A stretch of DNA of 64,000 nucleotides from Flavobacterium sp. HBTb2-11-1 (lineage in GTDB: Bacteria; Bacteroidota; Bacteroidia; Flavobacteriales; Flavobacteriaceae), in NCBI RefSeq assembly GCF_009826975.1, contig NZ_WUMO01000008.1, positions 62,001 through 126,000 on the forward strand, given 5' to 3'. This document shows, one piece after another, positions 36,326 through 46,232 of the stretch. Below the pieces are notes generated by a model. It worked only from the letters and a program-made list of their open reading frames with translations, searched no databases and was not told where the DNA came from. Position 1 is the first letter of the stretch. Every line of letters starts with the position of its first letter. Position numbers and translations under genes: made by a program.

Positions 36326-37837
36326 CTAATTTGGATACCCAGGATTTTGTTTTAAGTTTTTGTTAGTAGTTAAAACGGTACTTGGGATTGGGAAAATTGC
36401 TCTATATTTCTCCGTTGTACCTTTTGACCACCACGGTTGGAAGAACGTTCCGAAACGGATATTATCTGTTCTTCTTCTCCCTTCAAATGTAAATTCTTTC
36501 AACAACTCTTGATCTATGAACGCAAGGTCAATTGTTGCAGGCAATTCTTCGCCTGCACGAGACGCCACTTGCTGTACAAATGGTCTAGCTAAATCTGGCG
36601 AACCTAAACGAACGTAACATTCTGCCTGCATCATCAAGATTTCTGCATAACGGATTAATACAAAATCATGATCACGCTCCCATTGTTCTCCTGCTTTCAT
36701 TTCATATTTTGCCAAACGAACCCCTTCATTCTCTTTTGCATCTTCTAAACTTGTCAGATTCTCTGTATAGGTTAACGGTTCTCCGTTGTCCATCATAATC
36801 ACAGAACCTGTTGCAAGATTGATTTGATCGCCTTCTAGCATACATTTTTTTCTTTTGTCTGTGTCTGCAAAAGCTGAGTAAACGCCCGGCTGCGCGCACA
36901 TTCCGTTTGCACTCCAAGGATAATTGTTTGGTATTGCAGAAATAGCCAATTTTTGGTTGTAGTGGCAAGACATTGAGTTCATGTAATTTCCAACTGTTCC
37001 TGCTTTTGAATCGTAAGGGATTGCAAAAATAATTTCAGGAGAAGTTTGGTTTTCTGTCACGAAATTGGCGAAGAAATCTGGTGTTAAGCTGTAACCTGTA
37101 ATTTTCTGGCACATATCTAAACAATCCTGCCAACGCGGCTGACCTATAAATGCTTCTGAATTTAAATATAGTCTAGCTAAAACAGCATATGCTACGTTTC
37201 TAGTGAATTTAGAATACACCACATTTGGATTTAAATACGGAATAGCATCTGTTAACTCTTTTTCGACAAAATCATACACTTGTTTCCTTGTTGAATTAGA
37301 CGGAAGGTCTGTATCCTCAAAATTGGTTACAATTGGCACATTTCCGAACAAATCTAAAAGATTGTAGTAGTAATAGGCTCTAAGCGCTTTTAATTCGGCA
37401 AAGATTGGCGCTTTTGCTTTATCTGACAAAGATGATTTATTGATCTGATAAATAATAGCGTTGATTTTAGCGATTCCGGTATAATTGTATCGCCAAGCCG
37501 AAAGAATCATTCTGTTATCGGATTTCCAAGTATGTTTTTGAGCATCTTGATATTGTCCTCCATCGTACCAGTTTGTACCTCTTGTCGGAATTGTAGCTTC
37601 ATCTGAAACTACTTCATTCAAAAAGAAAACATATTCGCAAGTTGGAAAATTATTTGAGATTGCATCGGAGAATCCTCTTAACGAAGAATAAGCTCCACCT
37701 ACCAGCGCATCAATTTCTTTGGTTGTGTTTCCAAAATTTCCGTCTTCTACCTGATTATACAACTGTTCGTCCAAATCAGTACATGATACCGTAAAAAGCA
37801 TGCTTAAAAGTAGGGCTGCTGTTATTTTGATTTTCAT
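36326..37837 (-). CDS. SusD/RagB-family outer-membrane glycan-binding lipoprotein
   Basis: The 503 residues start with a lipoprotein signal (LLSMLFTVSC, Cys19) and CTDLDEQLYNQVEDGNFGN typical of SusD. TPR-like helices include AKAPIFAELKALRAYYYYNL and LLDLFGNVPIVTNFEDT; the C-terminus has YAEILMMQAECYVRLG and LLKEFTFEGRRRTDNIRFG. It is the surface lid that captures oligosaccharide above the SusC barrel, whose gene lies 28 bp upstream. Confidence 0.95.
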   Translation of the reverse strand: MKIKITAALLLSMLFTVSCTDLDEQLYNQVEDGNFGNTTKEIDALVGGAYSSLRGFSDAISNNFPTCEYVFFLNEVVSDEATIPTRGTNWYDGGQYQDAQKHTWKSDNRMILSAWRYNYTGIAKINAIIYQINKSSLSDKAKAPIFAELKALRAYYYYNLLDLFGNVPIVTNFEDTDLPSNSTRKQVYDFVEKELTDAIPYLNPNVVYSKFTRNVAYAVLARLYLNSEAFIGQPRWQDCLDMCQKITGYSLTPDFFANFVTENQTSPEIIFAIPYDSKAGTVGNYMNSMSCHYNQKLAISAIPNNYPWSANGMCAQPGVYSAFADTDKRKKCMLEGDQINLATGSVIMMDNGEPLTYTENLTSLEDAKENEGVRLAKYEMKAGEQWERDHDFVLIRYAEILMMQAECYVRLGSPDLARPFVQQVASRAGEELPATIDLAFIDQELLKEFTFEGRRRTDNIRFGTFFQPWWSKGTTEKYRAIFPIPSTVLTTNKNLKQNPGYPN

Positions 37838-37865
37838 TTTTAATATTTTATGGTTATCAATTCGC

Positions 37866-40865
37866 TTAGTTATTCAGCGTAAAATTTAGTCCAACAGAAA
37901 TTGTAGTTGGTCGAGGATAATTGTTGTATTTATCAATACCAGGAGCTGCCAATCCGGTTTGATCTGTACCATCTTGAGCATTTAAGCCAATTTCTGGATC
38001 TACACCTTTGTAACCTGTAATTACAAATAAGTTTTCTCCCATTACATACATTCTAAATTTAGATTTCTTGTATTTCAATGGCAAAGTATAACCAAAAGTC
38101 AAAGTCTGAAGTCTAAAGAAAGAAGCATCTTCAATCCAGTAATCAGAATACTTAGGGGCAGAAGTAATACCGCTACTTAAGAAAGAATCTGGCACATTAA
38201 AAGCAGGCAGTCTGTTCGGGTCGTTTAACATCATGTTGGTAGCATTTAAAGCTTTCTGGCCAAACATTCCGTATCCAGAAAATCCAAGATCAAAATTTCC
38301 GTAAGTAAAATTCATTCCGATACCTAAAGTCAAATCTGGCTGAATGTTTCCCAAATCTGTTTTGTCTGCATCAACCAAAGCGCTTTCCTCAACAACTTGT
38401 CCTGCTGCATTGTAATACTGAATTTTTCCGTTAGCATCTAAACCAGCATTTTTGAATCCCCAGAAAGTTCCGACAGGATATCCTTCAGCAATGATTTGAG
38501 AATATTGTCCAGACATACCTGCTAAACCATGAAGAGATCCGCTATAGATAACATCTGTTTTATAGGTTGGGTTTGACAGTTTTTCAATTTTCTGAACGTT
38601 GTGTCCAAGAGTTAAATTAGCATTCCAATTGAATTTATCTCCTCGAATAATATCAGCATTCAAAGTTAACTCTACCCCTTTGTTTGACATTTCACCAACG
38701 TTTGCCAGCATTGTTCCTACTAAATATGGTGGCTGAGGCACTTCATACGTATATAATAAATCTTTGGTTGTTTTAGAATACCATTCAAAAGATCCTGTAA
38801 TTCTGTTGAAAAGTCCAAAATCGAAACCAATATTAACTTGTTCTGTAGATTCCCATTTCAAGTCAGGATTCGGGTTTTGTTTTGGAGAATAAGCCAAACT
38901 CCAAGTTTTTGTAACTGGATCGTAGTAACTGTCGTTTCCAACTCCCAAAATAGAAAGTGATTTGTACTCACCAATTCCGTCCTGATTTCCTGTAACTCCG
39001 TATCCTACTCTAAGTTTTAAATTATCCAACCATCCTTTTGAAGATTCCATAAATTCTTCGTTAGAAATTCTCCACGCAGCAGAAGCAGATGGAAAAGTTC
39101 CCCATTTATTGTTTTCTCCAAAACGGCTAGATCCATCACGTCTTACCGTTGCTGTCAATAAATATTTGCCATCGTAACCGTAGTTAGCACGAGCATAGAA
39201 AGAAACTAAATTTGATTTTCCTTTGTATGAATAAACATCACTCAAACGGTAATTGTAACCAGCTCCTAAATTGTTATAGCTGAAAGCATCTGTTACAAAT
39301 CCGCCTCTTTGCGCTCCAAAACCTTCGTAGATATTTTCAAGGTAAGAATAACCGGCTAAAGCACTAATGTTATGTTTGTCGATCACTTTGCTGTAGTTTA
39401 CATAAAGTTCACCTTGTGCATTGGTATATTCTGCATACGTTCTTTGTGCAAAACCGCCTTCAGTCTGTCCTTCCATAACCGCATAAGATGGTTTGTAAGT
39501 GCCTCCTTTTACAGCATTATGTTCTAACGAAATATTCGCTGTAGCAGTAAAGTCATTCAAGAATTTTACATCTGTTTTAAAATAACCTAAAAGTCTGTGT
39601 CTCTCATTATCGAAAGTTCTGTTAGTTAAAATCTCAACTGGATTTTCGTAAATATTTCCTGTTACCACACTAAAATTTCCGTTGGCATCGTAAACTGGAA
39701 TTGTCGGATTTAAGTTGTATGCTCTTTCAAAAATTCTGTAATCGATTGGATGCCATTTGTCAATATTTGCAAATAAACCCATATCAAATTTTACTTCCTT
39801 GTTGTCTCCCAAAAATTGGTAAGCGCTAACATTGCCGCTTAATCTTTCTAAACCTGACTTTTTAATAACGCCTTCGTTGTTTAGGTAAGAAAGCGAAGTT
39901 CTAAAACCGCTATCTGCTTTTCCAGAATTGATGCTTAAAGTATGAGACTGAGAAATTGCCGTCTGCTCAATTGCTTTTTGCCAGTTTGTATTTGCACCAT
40001 AATCAACCGCGTCTGCAATTTGATTCTGACGAACATATCCTCTCCATTGATTTGCAGATAATAAATCTAAGTTATCATTTACGTAACCTATCCCAGTTTG
40101 TCCGTTGTATACAACAGAAACTCCTTTTGTTCCAGATTTTGTTGTAATCATGATTACTCCGTTTGCACCACGAGAACCGTAGATTGCAGTTGCCGAAGCA
40201 TCTTTAAGAACGTCCACCGATTTAATGTCTGAAGGTTGAACCACGTTTATGTCAACACCAGCAATTCCATCCACAACGATTAGCGGACTATTGCTTGCTG
40301 TTAAAGAAGTTCCTCCACGAAGACGGATTGTAGAACCCGCCGCAGGATCTCCAGAAGGACGAATAATATTCAATCCCGCTACTTTTCCTTGCAAAACCTG
40401 CTCTGTAGAAGAAATGTTTCCTTTTACTAAATCATCTGCTCCAACAGTCGAAATTGCTCCTGTCAAATCTGATTTTTTCACCTTTCCATAACCCACAGAA
40501 ACTACTTGAACTTCTGCTAAAGTATAGCCGTCATTTTGCAGACGAACCTCAACGTTAGAAGTACTTCCGGTAATTTGGATTTTCTGTGTTGTTGATCCGA
40601 TAAACGAAACTTCAATTGCACCTCCTACGGCTACCTGAAGACTGAATTTACCATCAAAATCTGTTGTAGTTCCGTTTTTTGTTCCTACTTCAATGATAGA
40701 AGCTCCCGGCAATACCGTACCTGTATTGTCATAAACGGTTCCTGAGATTTGTTTTTTCGTCTGCGCGAAAGTGCTGGCAGAAAGAAAAAGCATAAAAATC
40801 ATCAATACCGCTCCTTTAGCAGTCCACATTTGATGCAGGACGCTTTTTTTATTTTTACTATTCAT
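37866..40865 (-). CDS. SusC/RagA-family TonB-linked outer-membrane transporter
   Basis: This 999-residue protein has a signal peptide, a carboxypeptidase-regulatory-like domain (about 40-115: ISGTVYDNTGTVLPGASIIE), a TonB plug with SVGYGKVKKSDLTGAISTV and VVDGIAGVDINVVQPSDIKS, the hallmark KDASATAIYGSRGANGVIMI, and a 22-strand barrel ending in a Phe/Asn-rich strand. It imports oligosaccharides with SusD using TonB energy. Intact. No anti-sigma or sigma gene is adjacent; control is expected from the divergent SusR-like gene. Confidence 0.95.
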   Translation of the reverse strand: MNSKNKKSVLHQMWTAKGAVLMIFMLFLSASTFAQTKKQISGTVYDNTGTVLPGASIIEVGTKNGTTTDFDGKFSLQVAVGGAIEVSFIGSTTQKIQITGSTSNVEVRLQNDGYTLAEVQVVSVGYGKVKKSDLTGAISTVGADDLVKGNISSTEQVLQGKVAGLNIIRPSGDPAAGSTIRLRGGTSLTASNSPLIVVDGIAGVDINVVQPSDIKSVDVLKDASATAIYGSRGANGVIMITTKSGTKGVSVVYNGQTGIGYVNDNLDLLSANQWRGYVRQNQIADAVDYGANTNWQKAIEQTAISQSHTLSINSGKADSGFRTSLSYLNNEGVIKKSGLERLSGNVSAYQFLGDNKEVKFDMGLFANIDKWHPIDYRIFERAYNLNPTIPVYDANGNFSVVTGNIYENPVEILTNRTFDNERHRLLGYFKTDVKFLNDFTATANISLEHNAVKGGTYKPSYAVMEGQTEGGFAQRTYAEYTNAQGELYVNYSKVIDKHNISALAGYSYLENIYEGFGAQRGGFVTDAFSYNNLGAGYNYRLSDVYSYKGKSNLVSFYARANYGYDGKYLLTATVRRDGSSRFGENNKWGTFPSASAAWRISNEEFMESSKGWLDNLKLRVGYGVTGNQDGIGEYKSLSILGVGNDSYYDPVTKTWSLAYSPKQNPNPDLKWESTEQVNIGFDFGLFNRITGSFEWYSKTTKDLLYTYEVPQPPYLVGTMLANVGEMSNKGVELTLNADIIRGDKFNWNANLTLGHNVQKIEKLSNPTYKTDVIYSGSLHGLAGMSGQYSQIIAEGYPVGTFWGFKNAGLDANGKIQYYNAAGQVVEESALVDADKTDLGNIQPDLTLGIGMNFTYGNFDLGFSGYGMFGQKALNATNMMLNDPNRLPAFNVPDSFLSSGITSAPKYSDYWIEDASFFRLQTLTFGYTLPLKYKKSKFRMYVMGENLFVITGYKGVDPEIGLNAQDGTDQTGLAAPGIDKYNNYPRPTTISVGLNFTLNN

Positions 40866-40893
40866 TAGAATTGGTGTTTTAATTTAATAGTGA

Positions 40894-41976
40894 TTATTTA
40901 TCTAAAGTTTTAAGCGGAATCGTCGTATCCGAAATCGTTTTGTCTTTATTATCTTTTACCAAAACGTGGATTTCACTTAAATTTGGAACTCCATTTAGTT
41001 CTGAAACTAAATTGACAAAACCTTTAATTTCTGAAGTTCCCCCTGTAAACTCACCAGAAATCGTTTTTGGTCCAGCTGTAATCGTGTAGATCAATTTGTT
41101 TACCCCTACCTCGTTATTTTTTCGCGACATTCCAAGAAAATCCTTTTGGCTAATTTGTGATGGAAAGAAAGCAAAACTTGGCGGCGGCGGCGGAATAAAT
41201 TCTCCGGCATAAATAATCTGATCGCCAGAATTTGTGGTCCAATCTTTTGCTACCATAAGGAAAGTGATGTTTTCCATCACAAAACCTGGCTCGGTATTGT
41301 AGTATTGCTGTGGAATCAAATCCATTCTGTAGAAACCATTTCCAAGATCTTTCAATTTTGTCTTTTCAGAAACTTCTGGAATCCAAGCCTGATATTCTTG
41401 CAAAACAGCCCAGTTGTTTAGACCACTATGAAAGTGAACACTTGGCACACCTGCAAAACCATCTTTTAAATTTGAATTGAATAAAATACTTACCGGTTTA
41501 TCAATCAAAGGTTTGGACGGATAAGATCTGATTAACTCATTTGCTGTATAAAAAGATGAAAAATCAGTATATGGCACATTGGCAACATCGCTCTGTTTAG
41601 ATCCGTTTTTGTTTTTCAAACGAAACCAAAATCCATCGCTCTTAGCTATTTGTTCTGGAGTTTTAGAAAAATAAACTGTTGGAGTTAAAGTAAAACTCCA
41701 GATTTTATTTCCTTCATACTTTAATTTTGCAAAGTCAGAAGAGTTTTCCCAGTGTCCAGCATCTGGTTCAGATGGAGACCAAATCCAGATGTATAAATCT
41801 TCTGTTTCAGCAAATGTCGACGCCGACATGTCAAAATACCACGTAACCTGTTCATCATATTTGTACACAACAGGAAATGACGATATAGGCCCTACAGCTC
41901 CAGCGGCTTCTTGTGCCTGAATAAAATTAGGAGCCATCAACAAGGCAAGTAAAATTGTATATATAAACTTTTTCAT
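40894..41976 (-). CDS. Secreted PUL-associated protein, probable glycan binding
   Basis: The 360 residues follow a signal peptide (cleavage near IQAQEAAGAV). The body is beta-rich with repeated sandwich-like blocks (VTWYFDMSASTFAETEDLYI, GFWFRLKNKNGSKQSD, MDLIPQQYYN) and a PPPPPS linker at about 268-274. The early part recalls starch-binding or SusE/F-type modules (WSPSEPDAGHW). I cannot assign a family. Its place between SusC and a lipoprotein gene supports a glycan-binding surface role. Confidence 0.65.
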   Translation of the reverse strand: MKKFIYTILLALLMAPNFIQAQEAAGAVGPISSFPVVYKYDEQVTWYFDMSASTFAETEDLYIWIWSPSEPDAGHWENSSDFAKLKYEGNKIWSFTLTPTVYFSKTPEQIAKSDGFWFRLKNKNGSKQSDVANVPYTDFSSFYTANELIRSYPSKPLIDKPVSILFNSNLKDGFAGVPSVHFHSGLNNWAVLQEYQAWIPEVSEKTKLKDLGNGFYRMDLIPQQYYNTEPGFVMENITFLMVAKDWTTNSGDQIIYAGEFIPPPPPSFAFFPSQISQKDFLGMSRKNNEVGVNKLIYTITAGPKTISGEFTGGTSEIKGFVNLVSELNGVPNLSEIHVLVKDNKDKTISDTTIPLKTLDK

Positions 41977-41984
41977 GTTACTTT

Positions 41985-42506
41985 TTAATTAATAGCATTT
42001 AATTTAAACACATAAGACACAAAATCTACACCTCCAGAAGCATGTGTCAATTGAATCTGCATTTCTTTGGTTTTACCTGGAACTGAAACTAATCTCAATT
42101 CATCTGTTTTCTGCGTTTTTTGAGCATCGCTGTACAAATAGATTTTTGTTCCAACACCATTGGTCTGCTGAAAATCTGAGCTTAATGCCCAATATCCTTT
42201 AGGAGCAAATAACGGAGGGACATCTCCTGTTACTTCATAACTTGTTGGATTGTTCTTTTCATCTACGTTAAATTTGATTTTAAAATCTTCGTAGTTAAAA
42301 TAAGTACTCAAGTTTTCTTCGTTTGGTTCGATCTTATTTGCTTTCGCAACTTCATCAACCATTTTCAGATTTGTTAATCCCCAATTTCCATTTACTTTTT
42401 CATAAAGAGTAATCGGTTCTACGTAGCTTCCGTCATCTGTGTTATCGCATCCGATAGCAAAGAAACACATCATAAAAGCTAGCCAATAAAGACTTTTACA
42501 TTTCAT
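41985..42506 (-). CDS. PUL lipoprotein, DUF5004-like
   Basis: The 173 residues start with a lipoprotein signal (MMCFFAIGC, Cys20). A compact lipocalin-like beta domain follows, with NGNWGLTNLKMVDEVAKAN and GYWALSSDFQQTNGVGTKIY, similar to the DUF5004 proteins often encoded in polysaccharide loci. It is the first gene of the minus-strand operon; the next starts 8 bp later. Probably a surface-exposed accessory protein; function unknown. Confidence 0.65.
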   Translation of the reverse strand: MKCKSLYWLAFMMCFFAIGCDNTDDGSYVEPITLYEKVNGNWGLTNLKMVDEVAKANKIEPNEENLSTYFNYEDFKIKFNVDEKNNPTSYEVTGDVPPLFAPKGYWALSSDFQQTNGVGTKIYLYSDAQKTQKTDELRLVSVPGKTKEMQIQLTHASGGVDFVSYVFKLNAIN

Positions 42507-42987
42507 AAATTTTTGGTTTTCGTTAGTTTGTTATCCCCTTCAAAAGGATACAGCGAAACTAGACCTTAAATAAATCCTAAAAAAAAAATCTGAGAAAAAT
42601 CAAGATAAAATTCAAACAACAAAACACTTAAGCACTTAAAAGTCAACAGCTTAAAATTTTAAACATAAACAAAAAATCAAGATAGTGTTAAGATAAAAAG
42701 TAGCGATTTTTAAATGGTAAAAATGACAATATGTAAAATAATAAGTATATTTTTTTTACTATGTATATATATAACCACTTTTTATTGTATAATTGCAAAT
42801 AATTTACCTGTTTTTAACATTTACAGCTTATTTTCACCTTGAAAATCCCCTTTAAAGCGATGTTATTAAACATTTTACAACACTTAAAAAAACAGGTTTA
42901 GCTTAATCTCAAACTTATTCTTATTTTTAAAACCTATTAACTAATTATATCTATCAACCAACCTTTTTCCCTAAACCAAAACAAATC
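42507..42987. promoter_or_regulatory. Divergent promoter region of the polysaccharide locus
   Basis: This 481-bp AT-rich space separates the sus-like operon from its divergent regulator and must hold both promoters. A run of TA steps (42763-42790) and A-tracts are visible. No perfect TAnnTTTG element was found near either start, which fits an activator-dependent promoter. No gene or clear operator was seen. Confidence 0.5.
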
Positions 42988-44586
42988 ATGCAAAGAATAT
43001 GGATGCTGTTTTTCTTCCTAGGCATTTTTTCTCTTACTGCAAAAGAGACAAATCCTTATTTAGAAGAATTAGATCAAGCGCTCTTGAAAAAAGAGGTTTA
43101 TCTGAAACAGAAATATCGAAAAATTGAATCTTTAAAGAAAAATATATCAAAGTTTACCCTTAGTCAGAATAATGAAGAACTATACAATTGCTATATGTCA
43201 TTGTTTGACGAATACAAATCTTTTAAATATGATTCGGCGTATTATTATTTAGATCAGGCAAAAATCAAAGCAAAAGTTTTAAAAAACCCAAAACATTTAG
43301 CCAAAAGCCGAATAAAAGAAGGCTTCGTCCTCCTTTCTTCTGGACTTTTTAAAGAAGCAATTGATACTTTAAATGTGGTTGATGAAAGCCAATTAGAGAT
43401 CAAAAATAAATTTGAATATTACAGCATCAAAGCGCGTGCTTATTATGATTTGGCCGATTATAGCAGTGATCAGCGTTTTAATATTCATTATATACAGCAA
43501 GGAAACCATTTTCTTAAAAAAGCTTTAGAATTAATCGGAACAAATACCAATGAATATTGGGCGGCAGAAAGTTTGAAACGCTTAAAACAACAAGACTGGA
43601 GAGGCGCCGAATTTGCTTTCAGCTATTGGATTAACAACTATAATCTGCCTCCAGACTATTATGGAATCGCAACTTCGAGCCTTGGTTATATTTATTCCGA
43701 AAGAGGTTATACCAAAAAAGCCATTCAATACCTGGCTCTCGCCGCAATTGCCGATGTTAAAAATGCTACGAAAGAAACCGTAGCGCTTCGAAATTTAGCC
43801 AACGAACTCTTTAAAATGGGTTATTTGGATAAAGCAAACGAATACATCAACATCGCAATGGATGATGCCACTTTTTATAATGCAAGACATCGAAAAATTG
43901 AGATTTCGTCCATTTTACCTATTATCGAAAAAGCACAGCTAAATAATGTAAAGGATAAGAATGATAAGCTGGAAAAAATTATTATTCTTTTGACAATCTT
44001 AACGGTCATTATTTTTGTTTTTCTCGGCATTATTTTCAAGCAATTAAAAGAAAAAAACAAAGCGAGAAAAATCATGGCCGATTCGTATTTGCAATTGCAG
44101 GAAATGAATGTGAGTTTGAGCGAAGCCAATGCAATTAAAGAAGAATATATTACTTATTTTATCAAAGCTACTTCGGCTTTCATCAATAAAATAGATCATA
44201 TCCAGAAAAGTACGCTTCATAAAATCATCACCAAAAAAACAGATGAAGTTATTGCGAGTTTGAAACGCTATAATGTAAAAGAAGAACGAGAAAACCTGTT
44301 CCATCAGTTCGATGAAATCTTCTTGAAGCTGTTCCCTACATTCGTAACGGATTTCAATAAATTATTCCCGAACGATCATAAATGCATTGTCAAAAAAGGC
44401 GAGCTTTTGAATACCGAATTACGAATTTTTGCTTTATACAGGTTAGGAATCCAAGACAGCAGTCAAATGGCTGAATTTCTGGAACTTTCTGTAGCTACCA
44501 TTTACACGTACAAAACCAGAATTAAAAGCAAATCTGATTTTAAAGATACTTTTGAGCAGAAGATTATGGAGATTAAGACAATCTAA
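42988..44586 (+). CDS. SusR-like transmembrane regulator (DUF6377)
   Basis: The 532 residues comprise a signal peptide, a periplasmic TPR-like helical sensor (about 25-320), one membrane helix (about 329-348, [20 protein letters not shown]), a coiled coil and a cytoplasmic output region [20 protein letters not shown] ... [36 protein letters not shown] (split here) with a LuxR-like helix-turn-helix. This matches the SusR/DUF6377 architecture. It likely senses an oligosaccharide in the periplasm and activates the divergent operon. Confidence 0.88.
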   Translation: MQRIWMLFFFLGIFSLTAKETNPYLEELDQALLKKEVYLKQKYRKIESLKKNISKFTLSQNNEELYNCYMSLFDEYKSFKYDSAYYYLDQAKIKAKVLKNPKHLAKSRIKEGFVLLSSGLFKEAIDTLNVVDESQLEIKNKFEYYSIKARAYYDLADYSSDQRFNIHYIQQGNHFLKKALELIGTNTNEYWAAESLKRLKQQDWRGAEFAFSYWINNYNLPPDYYGIATSSLGYIYSERGYTKKAIQYLALAAIADVKNATKETVALRNLANELFKMGYLDKANEYINIAMDDATFYNARHRKIEISSILPIIEKAQLNNVKDKNDKLEKIIILLTILTVIIFVFLGIIFKQLKEKNKARKIMADSYLQLQEMNVSLSEANAIKEEYITYFIKATSAFINKIDHIQKSTLHKIITKKTDEVIASLKRYNVKEERENLFHQFDEIFLKLFPTFVTDFNKLFPNDHKCIVKKGELLNTELRIFALYRLGIQDSSQMAEFLELSVATIYTYKTRIKSKSDFKDTFEQKIMEIKTI

Positions 44587-44594
44587 GCTGCTAA

Positions 44595-44711
44595 GTTTTT
44601 TTTTAGCCACGAATTCACGAATTTTTATTGAAAATGATACGTGAAATTTGTAAGCAACAATTACGCGAATAGATATTAAAAAATAATTCGTGAATTCGTG
44701 GCTAAAAAAAG
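44595..44711. repeat. Inverted repeat, family G
   Basis: Arms TTTTAGCCACGAATTCACGA (44601-) and TCGTGAATTCGTGGCTAAAA (to 44706) with an 80-bp centre; between the convergent regulator and desaturase genes, so it may serve as a bidirectional terminator. Confidence 0.7.
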
Positions 44712-45935
44712 TTATTCCCCTGATTCCAATTGCAAAATGGTATTTTGATAAATGGTACTTAGTGAAAACAATTGTTCTGCAAAAATCATAGCAGCAATCG
44801 GAACAAAGAAAAATGCGATTAAATCTTCTTCATATAAAAAGTAAGTCGAAATCATCGCTAACCTAGTATATTCAAGATAATAAATCCATTTTCGTTGTTC
44901 TAATAGAGCTCCGCAATTGATTAAGGTTATAATTACTAGTGAAAGCACAAAAACTTTATCATACAATTCCAAATAATCAAAATAATAAGTGAAAACAGTT
45001 AAAATAAGCGTGCAGATTCCTAACTGTATATAAAGGTAATTTTTAAATCGAAGTCTCTGATTTGGAGCTGCTTTATCTTGCAGAAAACGTTTCTCGAGAA
45101 TCGGACGAATATCTTGATCCATATCGGCTGGACTTCCGAAAACGGCATTCCATCTGGCTTTAAATCCGCTGGAGCGTTTCCATAATTCGTAGATTTCGAA
45201 GTAATAATGAAAATGCTGCCACAAGAAACTATAGCTTTTCAGCGGATGCGTTAATCCGTATTTTGGTTTTTCTTCTTCAGTCTGGAAAGTTCCAAAAAGA
45301 CGATCCCAAAAAGTGAACATATCGCCATAGTTTTTATCCAGATATTTTTCGTCAGAAGCATGATGCACTCCGTGAACAGAAGGCGTTACAAAAACATATT
45401 CCAACCATTTTATTTTTCCGATGAGCTGGGTATGCGTAAAAAAAGAGTAAGCGCCATGCACAATCAGCATGGTAATTACCATACTTGGATGAAAACCGAT
45501 TAAAGGCAGCACACACCAAAATCCCGTTCTGATGATAGCTTGAAATGTAGTAATTCTGGCCGCAGCCGTAAAATTAAATTCTTCACTGTGATGATGAACA
45601 ATATGTGCCGCCCAGAAAAAATTGACCTCATGGCCTAATCTATGATACCAATACCAGACAAAATCAGTAGCTAGAATTAGTGCAAACCAAACCAAGGCAT
45701 TGCTCGGAATCTCAAATATTCTATAATCGTCATAAATCAAATAATACAACTGATAAAAGCTGGCCGCAACAAATAGGTTAATCAAACGTTCTGCAATTCC
45801 GATGGAAATATTGGAAACGGAACTTTCATAATTAAAAATTTCAGGCCTTTTTCTGCGTTGGGCAAGCTTATATTCTAAAAACAAAAAAAGAAAAAAGGCC
45901 GGCATAGCAAATGCTAGAAAATTGATGTTTTTCAT
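44712..45935 (-). CDS. Sterol desaturase/fatty acid hydroxylase family membrane protein
   Basis: The 407 residues include about nine membrane segments and the di-iron histidine boxes of the superfamily: HRLGHEVNF, HIVHHHSEEFN and HGVHHASDEKYLDKNYG, plus HGAYSFFTHT. Such enzymes hydroxylate or desaturate lipids using O2. Known relatives act on sterols, fatty acids, carotenoids or alkylglycerols; the substrate here is not determined. It is a single gene, with repeat A copy 3 upstream. Confidence 0.87.
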   Translation of the reverse strand: MKNINFLAFAMPAFFLFLFLEYKLAQRRKRPEIFNYESSVSNISIGIAERLINLFVAASFYQLYYLIYDDYRIFEIPSNALVWFALILATDFVWYWYHRLGHEVNFFWAAHIVHHHSEEFNFTAAARITTFQAIIRTGFWCVLPLIGFHPSMVITMLIVHGAYSFFTHTQLIGKIKWLEYVFVTPSVHGVHHASDEKYLDKNYGDMFTFWDRLFGTFQTEEEKPKYGLTHPLKSYSFLWQHFHYYFEIYELWKRSSGFKARWNAVFGSPADMDQDIRPILEKRFLQDKAAPNQRLRFKNYLYIQLGICTLILTVFTYYFDYLELYDKVFVLSLVIITLINCGALLEQRKWIYYLEYTRLAMISTYFLYEEDLIAFFFVPIAAMIFAEQLFSLSTIYQNTILQLESGE

Positions 45936-45980
45936 TTATGTGATGCTTTTCGATTCTAAAAATTATGTTGGGTAATATAA

Positions 45981-46126
45981 TTTTAACACATAAGAACATA
46001 GATTTTTATTGTTCTTCCTCTTCTTGAGATTACAAAAAAAGCAAGCTTTAACATATAGCTATGTGTATTTAAATTAGTGAAACGCCTTTATATAGACTAA
46101 CAAAAACTATACTTCTATGTGTTTAA
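45981..46126. repeat. Intergenic inverted-repeat element, family A copy 3
   Basis: Ends TTTTAACACATAAGAACATA and CTATACTTCTATGTGTTTA; same orientation as copy 1, sharing ATAGCTATGTG and TTAGTGAAACGCCTTT in the centre. Confidence 0.7.
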
Positions 46127-46232
46127 TAATTTTCTTTTAATAATCAAACGAAAAAGACATTTCCATCAATTCCGTTTTTAGCAGACAAAAAACGTAATCA
46201 ACGAAAATGATCTTTTACGAAGTAAACCTGAT

